Source: CAYYWW01 sp964475515 (GTDB lineage Archaea > Aenigmatarchaeota > Aenigmatarchaeia > QMZP01). Taken from it: a stretch of 39,823 nucleotides of DNA. Below are positions 24,469 through 32,587 of the stretch, one piece after another. The notes below the pieces were generated by a model. That model did no database searches and was not told where the DNA came from. It worked only from the letters and a program-made list of their open reading frames with translations. Location of the stretch: positions 1 to 39,823 of the forward strand of contig CAYYWW010000004.1 of the NCBI GenBank assembly GCA_964475515.1, written 5' to 3'. Made by a program: the position numbers and the translations under genes. The first letter of the stretch is position 1. Every line of letters starts with the position of its first letter.

Positions 24469-25716
24469 TTATTTAATTGAATAAAGACTTTTTCTGGCAG
24501 CATCAACTACATCGTCCACGCACCATACCTCAAGGTTTTTTGGTACGGTTTCTAATGCGTTTTTTTCTGGAACAACCAATATTTTCCTACAATTCTTGAA
24601 TTTCCCTAGTTTCTCTTCAACTCTCTTCACGTCTGCCCTGGAAATTTTCTTCTTCCATTTTATCTCAGCTACAACCTTTGGCTTTTTAAATTCAAACAAC
24701 GCTATATCTATTTCAAAATTTTTTTCTTCAATTTTAGTATGTTGTAGTCCAAAAATTTTTACAAATAAATTTCTAAAAAACTGTTCAACATGATACGGTA
24801 TCTTAGCTTCCACGACTTTTCTTATAAATGTAGCCGGAGTTTCAACTTCAGTATAAGAATATTTTTCTTCAAGATAATAGTGCATATCAAAGAGCGGTGA
24901 GTGATGAAAATATCTGAATTTATTTTTACCCCAAACTTTCACTTTCTCCAATATTCCCATTGTAACCAGAGTGTTGAGATATTTTTGTAATACTCCGGGA
25001 TTATCTTTAGCGAGTACATTCCTTGAGAAAAGAAAAGTTGATATTTCTGTACTCACGTGTTTGCCCACTGCGACAGCTTTCATTATTCCTTCATATATGT
25101 TGGTAAGCTCTCTTTCTTCTTCTGTAAAAATTTCACCGATAAGCTCCTTAATTATAATTTTTTCATCAATTAGAAAATTTGTTATAAATTTCTGAATATT
25201 TCTTTTATAAAAAGGAATTAACATAACTTCTCTCAGATATACTGAGGTTTCAATAAGCTCCTTTCCATTTAGTTCATCTGCTAGTTTAACTAATATTTCC
25301 CTCTCATCAATTAGATCTATTTTTACTGGCCTAATTAAACCTATTAAGGGGCTTCTTCTCCCAAGAAGGTGTTTAGCGAGCCAGAGAGTGGAGGTTATCA
25401 AAATAAGATTTCCCTTTGTTCCAATAGAGTGTAAATAATCAAGAAAATTTTCTGGAAGCCTGTGAAATTCATCTATAACAATTCTTTTATCTTCTATGAT
25501 TTCTCTAAACACTTTTATAAATTCGTTATATGTGTAGAGTTCCCCATTTTTTTTATCGAAAACTGTGGAATCTCTATTAACAAAAAAAGACTTATCGTGC
25601 TCTACAAAATTATCAATAATGAATGTTTTTCCAGTTTTTCTTCTTCCATAGATCAGAACCCACGGTAAGCTCTCTTCTATTTTTTTCAATTCTATTCTTC
25701 TGGGAATTATTCTCAT
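24469..25716 (-). CDS. Archaeal ATPase with C-terminal nuclease-like domain (ATPase_2/DUF234 type)
   Basis: 415 aa. The N-terminal P-loop ATPase has Walker A GRRKTGKT (24-31) and Walker B IVIDEFHRLP (79-88), and a sensor-like LILITSTLW. A winged-helix segment (about 215-280: GVLQKYLNTLVTMGILEKVKVWG) is followed by a C-terminal domain with a PD-(D/E)xK-like pattern EIDIALFEF...VVAEIKWKK (about 345-365). This is the domain order of the archaeal ATPase_2/DUF234 family, whose role is mostly unknown; members are often lineage-expanded and transfer-prone. The divergent inverted TATA pair upstream probably drives it. Confidence 0.82.
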   Translation of the reverse strand: MRIIPRRIELKKIEESLPWVLIYGRRKTGKTFIIDNFVEHDKSFFVNRDSTVFDKKNGELYTYNEFIKVFREIIEDKRIVIDEFHRLPENFLDYLHSIGTKGNLILITSTLWLAKHLLGRRSPLIGLIRPVKIDLIDEREILVKLADELNGKELIETSVYLREVMLIPFYKRNIQKFITNFLIDEKIIIKELIGEIFTEEERELTNIYEGIMKAVAVGKHVSTEISTFLFSRNVLAKDNPGVLQKYLNTLVTMGILEKVKVWGKNKFRYFHHSPLFDMHYYLEEKYSYTEVETPATFIRKVVEAKIPYHVEQFFRNLFVKIFGLQHTKIEEKNFEIDIALFEFKKPKVVAEIKWKKKISRADVKRVEEKLGKFKNCRKILVVPEKNALETVPKNLEVWCVDDVVDAARKSLYSIK

Positions 25717-25722
25717 AAGAAT

Positions 25723-25749
25723 ATTTATATAAGGAATAAATATATAAAT
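25723..25749. promoter_or_regulatory. Inverted TATA repeat between the ATPase and AlaX genes
   Basis: ATTTATATA (25723-25731) and its exact reverse complement TATATAAAT (25741-25749) are separated by nine bases. The distal arm is about 29 bases from the ATPase ATG (25716) and is the likely TATA box. The repeat could alternatively bind a regulator. Confidence 0.4.
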
Positions 25750-25797
25750 TTTCGGAAATTATTAAAAATTCAAATTTTTATAATAAAAATTAGAATT

Positions 25798-26508
25798 ATG
25801 TCAGAAGCCCTTTACCTAAAAGACTGCTATCTAAAAAGTTGGGAAGCTGTCGTTAAAGAAGTGAATCAAGGTAAATATATAGTTTTGGATAGGACTGCCT
25901 TTTACCCAAACAGCGGTGGGCAACCATATGATACAGGTTTAATTAAAAGACTTTCTGATGCTAAAGAATTTAGAGTAGTTTATGTGGGAAAGTTTTCTGG
26001 TGAGATCAGTCATGAAGTTGATCAGGAAGGTTTGAGACCAGGTGACAGAGTTTATTGTGAAATTGACTGGGACAGAAGATACGTACATATGAGATATCAC
26101 ACTGCTTCTCATATTCTTTTTGGTGTAATAAACAAAAAAACAGGCGCACTAATAACAGGGAATCAAATATCCGCTGAAAAAACACGTGTGGATTTCTCAC
26201 TGAAATCCATGAACAGAGAAATCTTGTCATCTGTGGAGGATGAGGTTAATAAAATCATACAGGAAGCTCATCCTGTAGAATTCGAATTCATAAGCAGAGA
26301 TGAGGCATTGAAAAAACCGCACCTTGCTACGTTGGCAAAAGGTCTTCCAGAAACAGAAACAATTCGTGTTGTGAAGATAGGTGATTTTAACGAGCAGGCG
26401 TGTGGGGGAACTCACGTAAAAAACACAAAAGAGATAGGTAAATTGAAGATAGTTGATTTCGTTAATAAAGGGAAAAATAACCGCAGAATTTATTTCGTGT
26501 TAGAATAA
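25798..26508 (+). CDS. alaX: Alanyl-tRNA editing hydrolase AlaX
   Basis: 236 aa, the size of AlaX-M. A free-standing homologue of the AlaRS editing domain; it hydrolyses Ser- (or Gly-) mischarged tRNA-Ala. An N-terminal beta-barrel (FYPNSGGQPYDTG, about 37-49) precedes the zinc site HTASHIL (about 100-106) and CGGTH (about 202-206), giving the expected His/His/Cys/His set. It lacks the aminoacylation domain of AlaRS, and the frame is complete. Divergent from the ATPase gene; no SD. Confidence 0.92.
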   Translation: MSEALYLKDCYLKSWEAVVKEVNQGKYIVLDRTAFYPNSGGQPYDTGLIKRLSDAKEFRVVYVGKFSGEISHEVDQEGLRPGDRVYCEIDWDRRYVHMRYHTASHILFGVINKKTGALITGNQISAEKTRVDFSLKSMNREILSSVEDEVNKIIQEAHPVEFEFISRDEALKKPHLATLAKGLPETETIRVVKIGDFNEQACGGTHVKNTKEIGKLKIVDFVNKGKNNRRIYFVLE

Positions 26509-26517
26509 CATGCATTT

Positions 26518-26533
26518 AAAAATTTAAATTTTT
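26518..26533. promoter_or_regulatory. Palindromic A/T element ahead of the acidic orphan gene
   Basis: AAAAATTTAAATTTTT is a perfect 16-bp palindrome centred about 33 bases before ATG 26559. It may simply be the TATA region of that gene. Confidence 0.3.
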
Positions 26534-26558
26534 ACTCCATTTACTAAACAGGATTATT

Positions 26559-27014
26559 ATGACTGAATATAAATTGGAAGAAGGGAAGGTTAGAAAAGTT
26601 GTGAGAATAGACTGTAGAATCTACCCACCAATGGACTGTGACGATTCGTTCGACGGGCCAACGGGTCCTGAACTTTTTAATATATTAACACAGATAGAAG
26701 CACCTGGCTATGATACAGTGGTGGATGATGGAGAAGTGTTTTATGTTTCAAGTAGCGGTACAAAATACAAGCCTGTCGTTAGGGATAGACATGGAAATTT
26801 GATAGGTACATTTTCAGGAAAAGACACAGAAACATTTGAAGAATTATTTTTGGCTGACGAAAGGGGAAGTCTCATTGGAATTGGAAGGGAAAGCGAAGTC
26901 AAACCATTGATTGATGCATTAAATCAGCGCTTCGAAGAGCTGCACGAAATAAATTTAGCAGAGTTGGAAAGAGGCTACTCTGATGACGACATATCTCCAG
27001 ATGATGTTGATTAG
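26559..27014 (+). CDS. Acidic hypothetical protein
   Basis: 151 aa, strongly acidic, no signal peptide or membrane segment. It has IDCRIYPPMDCDDSFDGPTGPEL, then a beta-rich middle with RDRHGNLIGTFSG and ADERGSLIGIGRESE, which look like two related short repeats, and an Asp-rich end (SDDDISPDDVD). I do not recognise it. It follows alaX by 50 bp on the same strand and converges on the YjbQ gene. Confidence 0.6.
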   Translation: MTEYKLEEGKVRKVVRIDCRIYPPMDCDDSFDGPTGPELFNILTQIEAPGYDTVVDDGEVFYVSSSGTKYKPVVRDRHGNLIGTFSGKDTETFEELFLADERGSLIGIGRESEVKPLIDALNQRFEELHEINLAELERGYSDDDISPDDVD

Positions 27015-27046
27015 TAGTGTGTAAATAATACATTGATAGAAATTTT

Positions 27047-27466
27047 TTACTCCCCAATTAGTTGGATTATTATTTCTCGTTGTCTTGCGGGAACATCAAA
27101 ATCCAATAAAACAATCTGTTGCCATGTGCCTAAAAGCAATTTCTTATCTTTAAACGGAACTGTTAAACTTGGTCCCATTAATGTGGCCCTGACGTGACTT
27201 TTACCGTTTTTATCACCCCATGTTTTATGATGCTCATATTCTATATCTGATGGCGCTATTCTCTCAAGAGCGTTCTTAACATCTTTAATGAGGTTCGGTT
27301 CATATTCAATTGTCGAGATAGAAGCCGTAGATCCTGGAACAAAAATAGTGACAATACCATTTTCCATCTTGGACTTTTCAATCTTTTCTGAAACAAGTTG
27401 TGTAATGTCTACTATATCTGTTTCTTCTTTTGTTTTTATTGTTTCTTTGTATGTTTCTACGGGCAT
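27047..27466 (-). CDS. YjbQ/UPF0047 family protein
   Basis: 139 aa, full length for the family. Signatures: GIVTIFVPGSTASISTIEYEP (about 37-57), EYEHHKTWGDKNGKSHVRATLMGPSLTVPF (about 75-104) with clustered histidines, and LLLGTWQQIVLLDFDVPARQRE at the end. Members have weak thiamine-phosphate synthase activity; their main role is uncertain. Divergent from the DedA-like gene with 58 bp between. Confidence 0.93.
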   Translation of the reverse strand: MPVETYKETIKTKEETDIVDITQLVSEKIEKSKMENGIVTIFVPGSTASISTIEYEPNLIKDVKNALERIAPSDIEYEHHKTWGDKNGKSHVRATLMGPSLTVPFKDKKLLLGTWQQIVLLDFDVPARQREIIIQLIGE

Positions 27467-27524
27467 ATTAACTCTTTCACCGGAAGAATTAAATTATTAT
27501 TAGCGCGGATTTAAAAATTAAGAT

Positions 27525-28034
27525 ATGCTTTCTAACTACGTTATTCAGTTTCAAAATTGGGCCCAGAGTTTTGCTTCAACGTGGGGTTATTTGGGTATAT
27601 TTGTTATAAGTTTTGTGGGAAGCGCTACCATATTTTTACCTCTGCCTACAATATTCATAGTTTTCTTTTTTGCAGGTATATTAAATCCTTTCTTAGTTGG
27701 TTTTTTTGCTGGTCTCGGAAGTGCAGCAGGAGAGCTCACAGGTTATGTCATAGGCAAGGGTGGGAGAAAATTAGCAGAAAAAGAGAACGGCAAATGGTTA
27801 AAAAAATCTGAAAAATGGGTTGAAAGACATGGGATATTTCCTGTTCTTACTCTATTTGCTGCAACACCGCTACCAGATGATGTTGTCGGAATACTCGCTG
27901 GACTCATAAATTATGACCTTAAAAAATTCTTCTTAGCTGTTCTGATAGGAAAATTGCTACTACACTTCATTGTCGCATATGCAGGTTTTTATGGAATAAG
28001 TTGGGTCTTAGAAATATTCGCAACATCCGCATAA
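27525..28034 (+). CDS. DedA/VTT-domain membrane protein (YqaA-like)
   Basis: 169 aa with about four to five membrane segments, including re-entrant hairpins typical of the VTT (SNARE-associated/DedA) fold: FVGSATIFLPLPTIFIVFFFAG, FFAGLGSAAGELTGYVIGKGGRK (the G-x-x-x-G-[YR]-x-x-G pattern), and LFAATPLPDDVVGILAG (the conserved PxPD loop). Related proteins move or scramble lipids or act in envelope homeostasis; here a role in recycling the lipid carrier of glycan synthesis is possible but unproven. Faces the noncoding interval 28035-28289. Confidence 0.85.
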   Translation: MLSNYVIQFQNWAQSFASTWGYLGIFVISFVGSATIFLPLPTIFIVFFFAGILNPFLVGFFAGLGSAAGELTGYVIGKGGRKLAEKENGKWLKKSEKWVERHGIFPVLTLFAATPLPDDVVGILAGLINYDLKKFFLAVLIGKLLLHFIVAYAGFYGISWVLEIFATSA

Positions 28035-28289
28035 TTATACATTTGTTGGTGATGGTATGTCCCAAGCTGGAGATTCTATTAGAATCGCTCCCCGCCTAAA
28101 TCTCGGATTATATGCCCTATTTCAATTGGTTTGTCTATAAAATATCTTGCCTTCATACATCAAGGTTATTATAAAATTTTTATATTTTCCCATTAACTAT
28201 TATCTCTTTATCACAGGTGATCCCAACGAGCCCTAATGCATTCACTCAGACAAATAACATTTTTTGAAAGATTATGCTCATTTATCTAT
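28035..28289. other. Convergent intergenic region with a GC-richer hairpin
   Basis: The longest non-coding interval (255 bp), between the 3' ends of the DedA-like and PolB genes. It holds a locally GC-rich patch with a hairpin (28069-28091). On the minus strand are two short protein-like frames, MKARYFIDKPIEIGHIIRD... (25 codons) and NALGLVGITCDKEIIVNGKI, which may be remnants of decayed genes. No tRNA cloverleaf could be built. Confidence 0.35.
28069..28091. repeat. Hairpin in convergent intergenic region
   Basis: GATTC (28072-28076) pairs with GAATC (28082-28086) around TATTA. The stem can extend by GGA/TCC across a two-base bulge. It could be part of a small RNA or a 3'-end structure. Confidence 0.35.
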
Positions 28290-30719
28290 TTATTTGAAAA
28301 ATCCTTCAAGGCTTTTCTGTTTTTCCTCCATCTTTAGTTCATCCTCTTTCAAATCAAGTCCCTTTAGAATTCTCATGGCAGCAGGTATAACCTGGTTGTT
28401 TATGTAGTACTCAGGATCGTAATCCTTTGCATCTTCTGCTGGCTCTGCTCTATCTGATATGCTTCCTGTCCCTTTTGTTATTATGTAAGCTATGGTACTT
28501 CCCTCACCGACTTTTCCTCCGCGAGCTATTATTTTTTTAGCAGCAGCGACATGGGGTCCTATCTGTTCATACTCGGAAAGGGGCTTCGTTAACTGTGTAT
28601 ATATTATCAAATCGTCTATGTCTACATTACCTTCTTTTAGATTTTTGATTGTTTCATTTATGATCTTTATTGCCTTCCTCTTTGAATTTTGTTTCAATAC
28701 CGCCTCCAAAACCCTCTCTTGCGTTTTCTTTGCTATCTCTGCCCAGTCCCTTCTTCTGGTTTCCATGCCTCTTATTACGAGGTTTCCTTTTTCGTCCAAG
28801 AGTGCATATTTTTTCTTTGCAGCAAATCCTGTTTTGGCTTCTATAAATATGCCTCTCTTATATATTCCCTTGAAATCAAGCTCCATTATGCCCGGCAATG
28901 AATTGTTAACCTTTTTCAAAAATTCCTTAGCCTGTTTTTTGGTCTTTACTTTCAGGAATAAGCTATCTGTATCTCCGTATAAAACTTCAAAGCCATCATC
29001 TTCTGCCATTTTTATTACCTTCTTTATAAAGAATCTACCAAAAGATGCGGCAGATTTTGCACATACCCTTGAATACCATCTACTGCTAGCATAACCCAAA
29101 TACCCATAGAAAGAATTCGCAAGTATTTTAAGGGCGAATTGTTTGTTGTTAAGGTCTTTTCGCTTCATTCCCTCTGCCTTTTTCATCTGCCTTTTTACAG
29201 CTATTCTTTTCTTTATCACTTCTTCAAGAACTATTGGTATGAACCCCTTTCTTTTTGTACAGAAATAGTGATCTTCATCGGGTACTTTGTTTTTCTTACA
29301 TTCTCTGTGTTTGCAATCCAAAGTTTCTGGTGATATGTTAAATGTAACTATTATGGACGGATACAACGATTGAAAGTCAAACAAAGCTATATTTTCATGA
29401 ATTCCTTTTTTAGGAGGGTGCACGTAACCTCCTGTATAAGGTTCTGCCATCTTTCTTCTTTGAACTTCATCATGTTTAGGTCTATTTAGAGCTATTTCAC
29501 CCAATTCGTACGCCCTTCTAACAAGAAGTGCTTCCACGAGTTGTGAGTATGTAACCCTGCTGGCATCGAATGGTATTAGACTCGTAACTTTGCATATTTC
29601 AAATACAATAGGTAGTATATGATCTGCAAGCATTAATGTTAATTTTGCATCGTTATTACAATATTCTGCTACTTTTTCCAGTCCCTTGTTGGTCTCCCAT
29701 GCTTTCTCTATTTCTTTCCACTTTATTTTTTCTTTACCTTTCCCCAAGATTTCCTTTGATACCATGTCAAGTGTCAAAACCTCTGAAGTAAGATTTGGAG
29801 CCAGTATGTGTTCAACAAAATCGTAAAGATCTATGTGGACACGCCCTCTTATTTGCGCAGAACTTATCCTTCCTCTGCGCCTGAAAATAAGCGGCCTCTC
29901 ATCTCTTCCTAGAGTTAATAAAATTCCATAAGCTTTCGCTTTTTCATCTAGTTTCAGGAAGTCAAATCTGTCAGTGTTGTAACCAACTATTATGTTAGGA
30001 TTTCTTTCTTTAACTATTTGGACAAACCTTCTTATCATTTCCTTTTCATTTTCAAGAACTTCAATGTTGTCTGAATCTATTTTTTTATAAGTGAGTAATT
30101 TTTTGAAGCCCCTGTTGTCAACGATTGATATCATTATTATGTTTTCTTCGCCATTCTCTTCCACTACTTCCGTATCAAATGCCATTATTCTCATTTTTGG
30201 CATTTTTTCGTTGGGAGCTAGTCTCACTTTTTCTGCTTCAATCGCAAAATCAGCAATAATATCTGTTCTTTTCTTTTCTCCTATAACCTCTACCCAAGAC
30301 ATAGGTATTAAACCTTTATCTCTTATATAACGTTTGTAAAAACTCATTGCATATTCATATTCTTCCCTAACATCACTCCATTCTTTAACAATATCTCTAA
30401 ATTTCTGTACGTCTGACGGGTTCGTAACAGTAACCTTTATTAATTTTGTCTCCTTTCCCAAAATCTTTCTTTCAACTGTTTCCACTTTTTCGGGTTTTTT
30501 TCCATCAATCTCAATCCCAGAAATCCTTTCCTTTAGATTATCTATTTCCTTGTCTGTTAACTCTGCCTTAGGTTCAACATAGAAATACGGCCTAAACGAT
30601 CGGTCAAAAACAACTATGTTTTTACCTTTCTCCGTAACGCCAAAAAGTCTCACAACGGGCTCATTATTTACAAGTATATGATCTGCATCAAGGAGACAAA
30701 ATCTTTCTTTGACCATCAT
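28290..30719 (-). CDS. polB: Family B DNA polymerase with PIP box
   Basis: 809 aa, intein-free. The 3'-5' exonuclease motifs are MAFDTEV (Asp182/Glu184), GYNTDRFDF (about 247) and YCNNDAK (about 355). Polymerase motifs: A FDFQSLYPSII (about 450), B KQFALKILANSFYGYLGY, and C YGDTDS. The C-terminus QKSLEGFFK is a canonical PCNA-binding PIP box (Q-x-x-L-x-x-F-F). This is the archaeal replicative/repair PolB. ATG 30717-30719 is followed directly by a second ATG; no SD, with TTTTTAAAAATA about 20 bases upstream. A small membrane orphan and the splicing endonuclease lie upstream on the same strand. Confidence 0.97.
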   Translation of the reverse strand: MMVKERFCLLDADHILVNNEPVVRLFGVTEKGKNIVVFDRSFRPYFYVEPKAELTDKEIDNLKERISGIEIDGKKPEKVETVERKILGKETKLIKVTVTNPSDVQKFRDIVKEWSDVREEYEYAMSFYKRYIRDKGLIPMSWVEVIGEKKRTDIIADFAIEAEKVRLAPNEKMPKMRIMAFDTEVVEENGEENIIMISIVDNRGFKKLLTYKKIDSDNIEVLENEKEMIRRFVQIVKERNPNIIVGYNTDRFDFLKLDEKAKAYGILLTLGRDERPLIFRRRGRISSAQIRGRVHIDLYDFVEHILAPNLTSEVLTLDMVSKEILGKGKEKIKWKEIEKAWETNKGLEKVAEYCNNDAKLTLMLADHILPIVFEICKVTSLIPFDASRVTYSQLVEALLVRRAYELGEIALNRPKHDEVQRRKMAEPYTGGYVHPPKKGIHENIALFDFQSLYPSIIVTFNISPETLDCKHRECKKNKVPDEDHYFCTKRKGFIPIVLEEVIKKRIAVKRQMKKAEGMKRKDLNNKQFALKILANSFYGYLGYASSRWYSRVCAKSAASFGRFFIKKVIKMAEDDGFEVLYGDTDSLFLKVKTKKQAKEFLKKVNNSLPGIMELDFKGIYKRGIFIEAKTGFAAKKKYALLDEKGNLVIRGMETRRRDWAEIAKKTQERVLEAVLKQNSKRKAIKIINETIKNLKEGNVDIDDLIIYTQLTKPLSEYEQIGPHVAAAKKIIARGGKVGEGSTIAYIITKGTGSISDRAEPAEDAKDYDPEYYINNQVIPAAMRILKGLDLKEDELKMEEKQKSLEGFFK

Positions 30720-30792
30720 TTTAAGATTAGATTTATTTTTAAAAAGTTGTGTTTAATACAAAAAGAATTTATGTTACTGACTTAATGAGGAT

Positions 30793-31332
30793 TTAAAGAG
30801 TTTCATCACAATATAAAAGCCTCAATCTTCCTTCTTCCATCTTTCTTACTATATTTCTTACTCTCCTCCTTTCCATTTTCGAGGAATAGAGAATATACCC
30901 TAAAAAACCAGACGTGAGAAAGAAAGGCAGAGATATATAATACCAGTGTGGATAATTCTCAATTATAGGCTTAACACCAGCCCAAGTAAAGATTATAGGA
31001 CAGGTATAAAAAAGTGCTTTAGAAAAATTCCCATGCATATTAACTAGATCATCAGGTATGTAATCTTCTCTAAACCACCTTTTAAAGTAATCGGTCTTCG
31101 TGACAGAAGTTGGTACTCTAACATCACCCTCTTGTTTGTTTAGAAAATTGAAAAATCTTCGTCTTTCTATCTCACCCATCAATAAGTCGTCATCGGTGAT
31201 TTCACTCCATTCTGTCTCTACACCACGGAATCTTTGTAAAATGTTTCTTTCTCTCACCATCAATGTTCCATCGTCTCCAAGGGTATACTCCCTCATATTA
31301 AAAACATAGTGTAAAATTTTATATTTTTTCAT
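30793..31332 (-). CDS. Two-helix membrane protein, unknown
   Basis: 179 aa. A hydrophilic N-terminal part (about 1-103, MREYTLGDDGTLMVRERN onward) is followed by two membrane helices (about 104-122 and 130-150) and a basic cytoplasmic tail (KMERRRVRNIVRKMEEGR). The stop of the endonuclease gene directly precedes its ATG, so the two are co-transcribed and probably translationally coupled. No known family recognised. Confidence 0.65.
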   Translation of the reverse strand: MKKYKILHYVFNMREYTLGDDGTLMVRERNILQRFRGVETEWSEITDDDLLMGEIERRRFFNFLNKQEGDVRVPTSVTKTDYFKRWFREDYIPDDLVNMHGNFSKALFYTCPIIFTWAGVKPIIENYPHWYYISLPFFLTSGFLGYILYSSKMERRRVRNIVRKMEEGRLRLLYCDETL

Positions 31333-32514
31333 CTATGGTTTGAACCACTCTATCTCATAATATTCGTATTTGGATTCTGGTAGAATTACCTTTTTAAGCA
31401 AATAGTAAGTGACACTTGTTTCCCTGTCTGTTATGGAAAGTAAGAGTTCTGTGTTCATATCATTTGCTTTTTTTAACAACGAAGCGAGTTCCAATCCGCC
31501 TATGTGTTCGTCTTCAGAGACACATGCAACAAGATATCTTGGTGGATCTTCAGGCGTTTCTCTTACCCATTGTTTTCCGCTTTTTTTTCTTCTGTAAGCG
31601 ACATAAGGAGCTGGATAATCAATATAATCCTTTTCTTCCAATTTCGGTATGGCTAATATGAAAGTCTTTTTAACAGAATGTGCAACTCTTACCACCCTTG
31701 CCCATTCCGATATAAGCATTTTTTGTTCTTTTGGAAACACGTGGAGAACGTGTTTAGAATGAATCCATTTTCCTTGTTTAACTGGAGACGCTCCTGGAAA
31801 ATATATTCTGAAATGTGAACCAAATTTAAATCCAGTTTTAACAACGAATCCTGACAACCTCCAGTCCTCATAAACATCATATAGTTGTTTTGTGTATTCT
31901 CGTTTTTTCATCATTTCTTTTATTATGCTGTCGGGACTCTCATTTTTTCCGGTTTCTAGATTTACAACCTTTACACCAAAGTGTTTGGCTAAAAATATAG
32001 TCTCCAAGAAATCGAGTTTTAGAAGATTGCCACGCTTTTGTTTATAAATTCCATATTGACCCAACCAGAATTTTTCAAAAAGTAGTTTGGCTGTTTCCTT
32101 CTCTTCCATCACAGAGAATAACGAGGATGGATGCCAAAATATTTCAACATTTAGTTTTTCGGGCTTGAGTTTTTTAGATGGGTAATGTTTGAAGGCCTTA
32201 CTAACACCCGAAACACCTTCCTCAACCCTTCTTATAATAAGTCCTCTATCCCTCCAGTCCCTAAATGCGTTGTATTTTATGAAAAGTCTTGGATCCTCTT
32301 TTATGAAGTGTGAAGCAATTTCATCAAACCCCAGCACTTTATCCCCATATTTACAGACACCGTTCTGAAAGTTTACTATGTAAAGGGCCTCTTCCCCGCT
32401 TAAAAAGATTTTCCCTTTAACACAATGGCCGAAATAGTTTCTTCTAAGTTTTTCCACTGATTCTTCATCTTCTACCCATATGCCTTTCTTGGGGTCAAAC
32501 TTGAGTTCTATCAT
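31333..32514 (-). CDS. endA: tRNA-splicing endonuclease, apparent three-unit (epsilon-type) form
   Basis: 393 aa, longer than the fused euryarchaeal alpha2 form (about 300-350). It cuts bulge-helix-bulge introns. Residues 1 to about 110 are a degenerate N-terminal unit (EEALYIVNFQNG, KYNAFRDWRDRGLII). Residues about 115-290 are the catalytic alpha unit: YEDWRLSGFVVKTGFKFGSHFRIYF, Y238, H252 in HSKHVLHV, and K282 in RVAHSVKKT, the Tyr/His/Lys triad. Residues about 325-393 repeat the unit's C-terminal fold (RYLVACVSEDEHIGGLELASLL, LLLSITDRETSVTYY), resembling a beta C-terminal subdomain. This alphaN-alpha-betaC layout is known from ARMAN archaea. The gene starts with ATG 32514 and abuts the downstream membrane-protein gene. 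Confidence 0.9.
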   Translation of the reverse strand: MIELKFDPKKGIWVEDEESVEKLRRNYFGHCVKGKIFLSGEEALYIVNFQNGVCKYGDKVLGFDEIASHFIKEDPRLFIKYNAFRDWRDRGLIIRRVEEGVSGVSKAFKHYPSKKLKPEKLNVEIFWHPSSLFSVMEEKETAKLLFEKFWLGQYGIYKQKRGNLLKLDFLETIFLAKHFGVKVVNLETGKNESPDSIIKEMMKKREYTKQLYDVYEDWRLSGFVVKTGFKFGSHFRIYFPGASPVKQGKWIHSKHVLHVFPKEQKMLISEWARVVRVAHSVKKTFILAIPKLEEKDYIDYPAPYVAYRRKKSGKQWVRETPEDPPRYLVACVSEDEHIGGLELASLLKKANDMNTELLLSITDRETSVTYYLLKKVILPESKYEYYEIEWFKP

Positions 32515-32587
32515 AATTAATATTCAGTTTACTGGTTTATGAGCGTTAATAAATCAATTATTTAATTAATAATTTGAATTAATTTTT

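Noticed and set aside
28048..28140. 27-codon plus-strand frame and possible C/D-box RNA
   Set aside because: GTGATGG is only an approximate C box and no matching D box was found; the short frame's SD spacing is too tight and its sequence overlaps the hairpin.
28492..29094. 200-codon plus-strand frame inside polB
   Set aside because: Antisense to conserved polymerase motifs B and C; hydrophobic low-complexity translation typical of a shadow.
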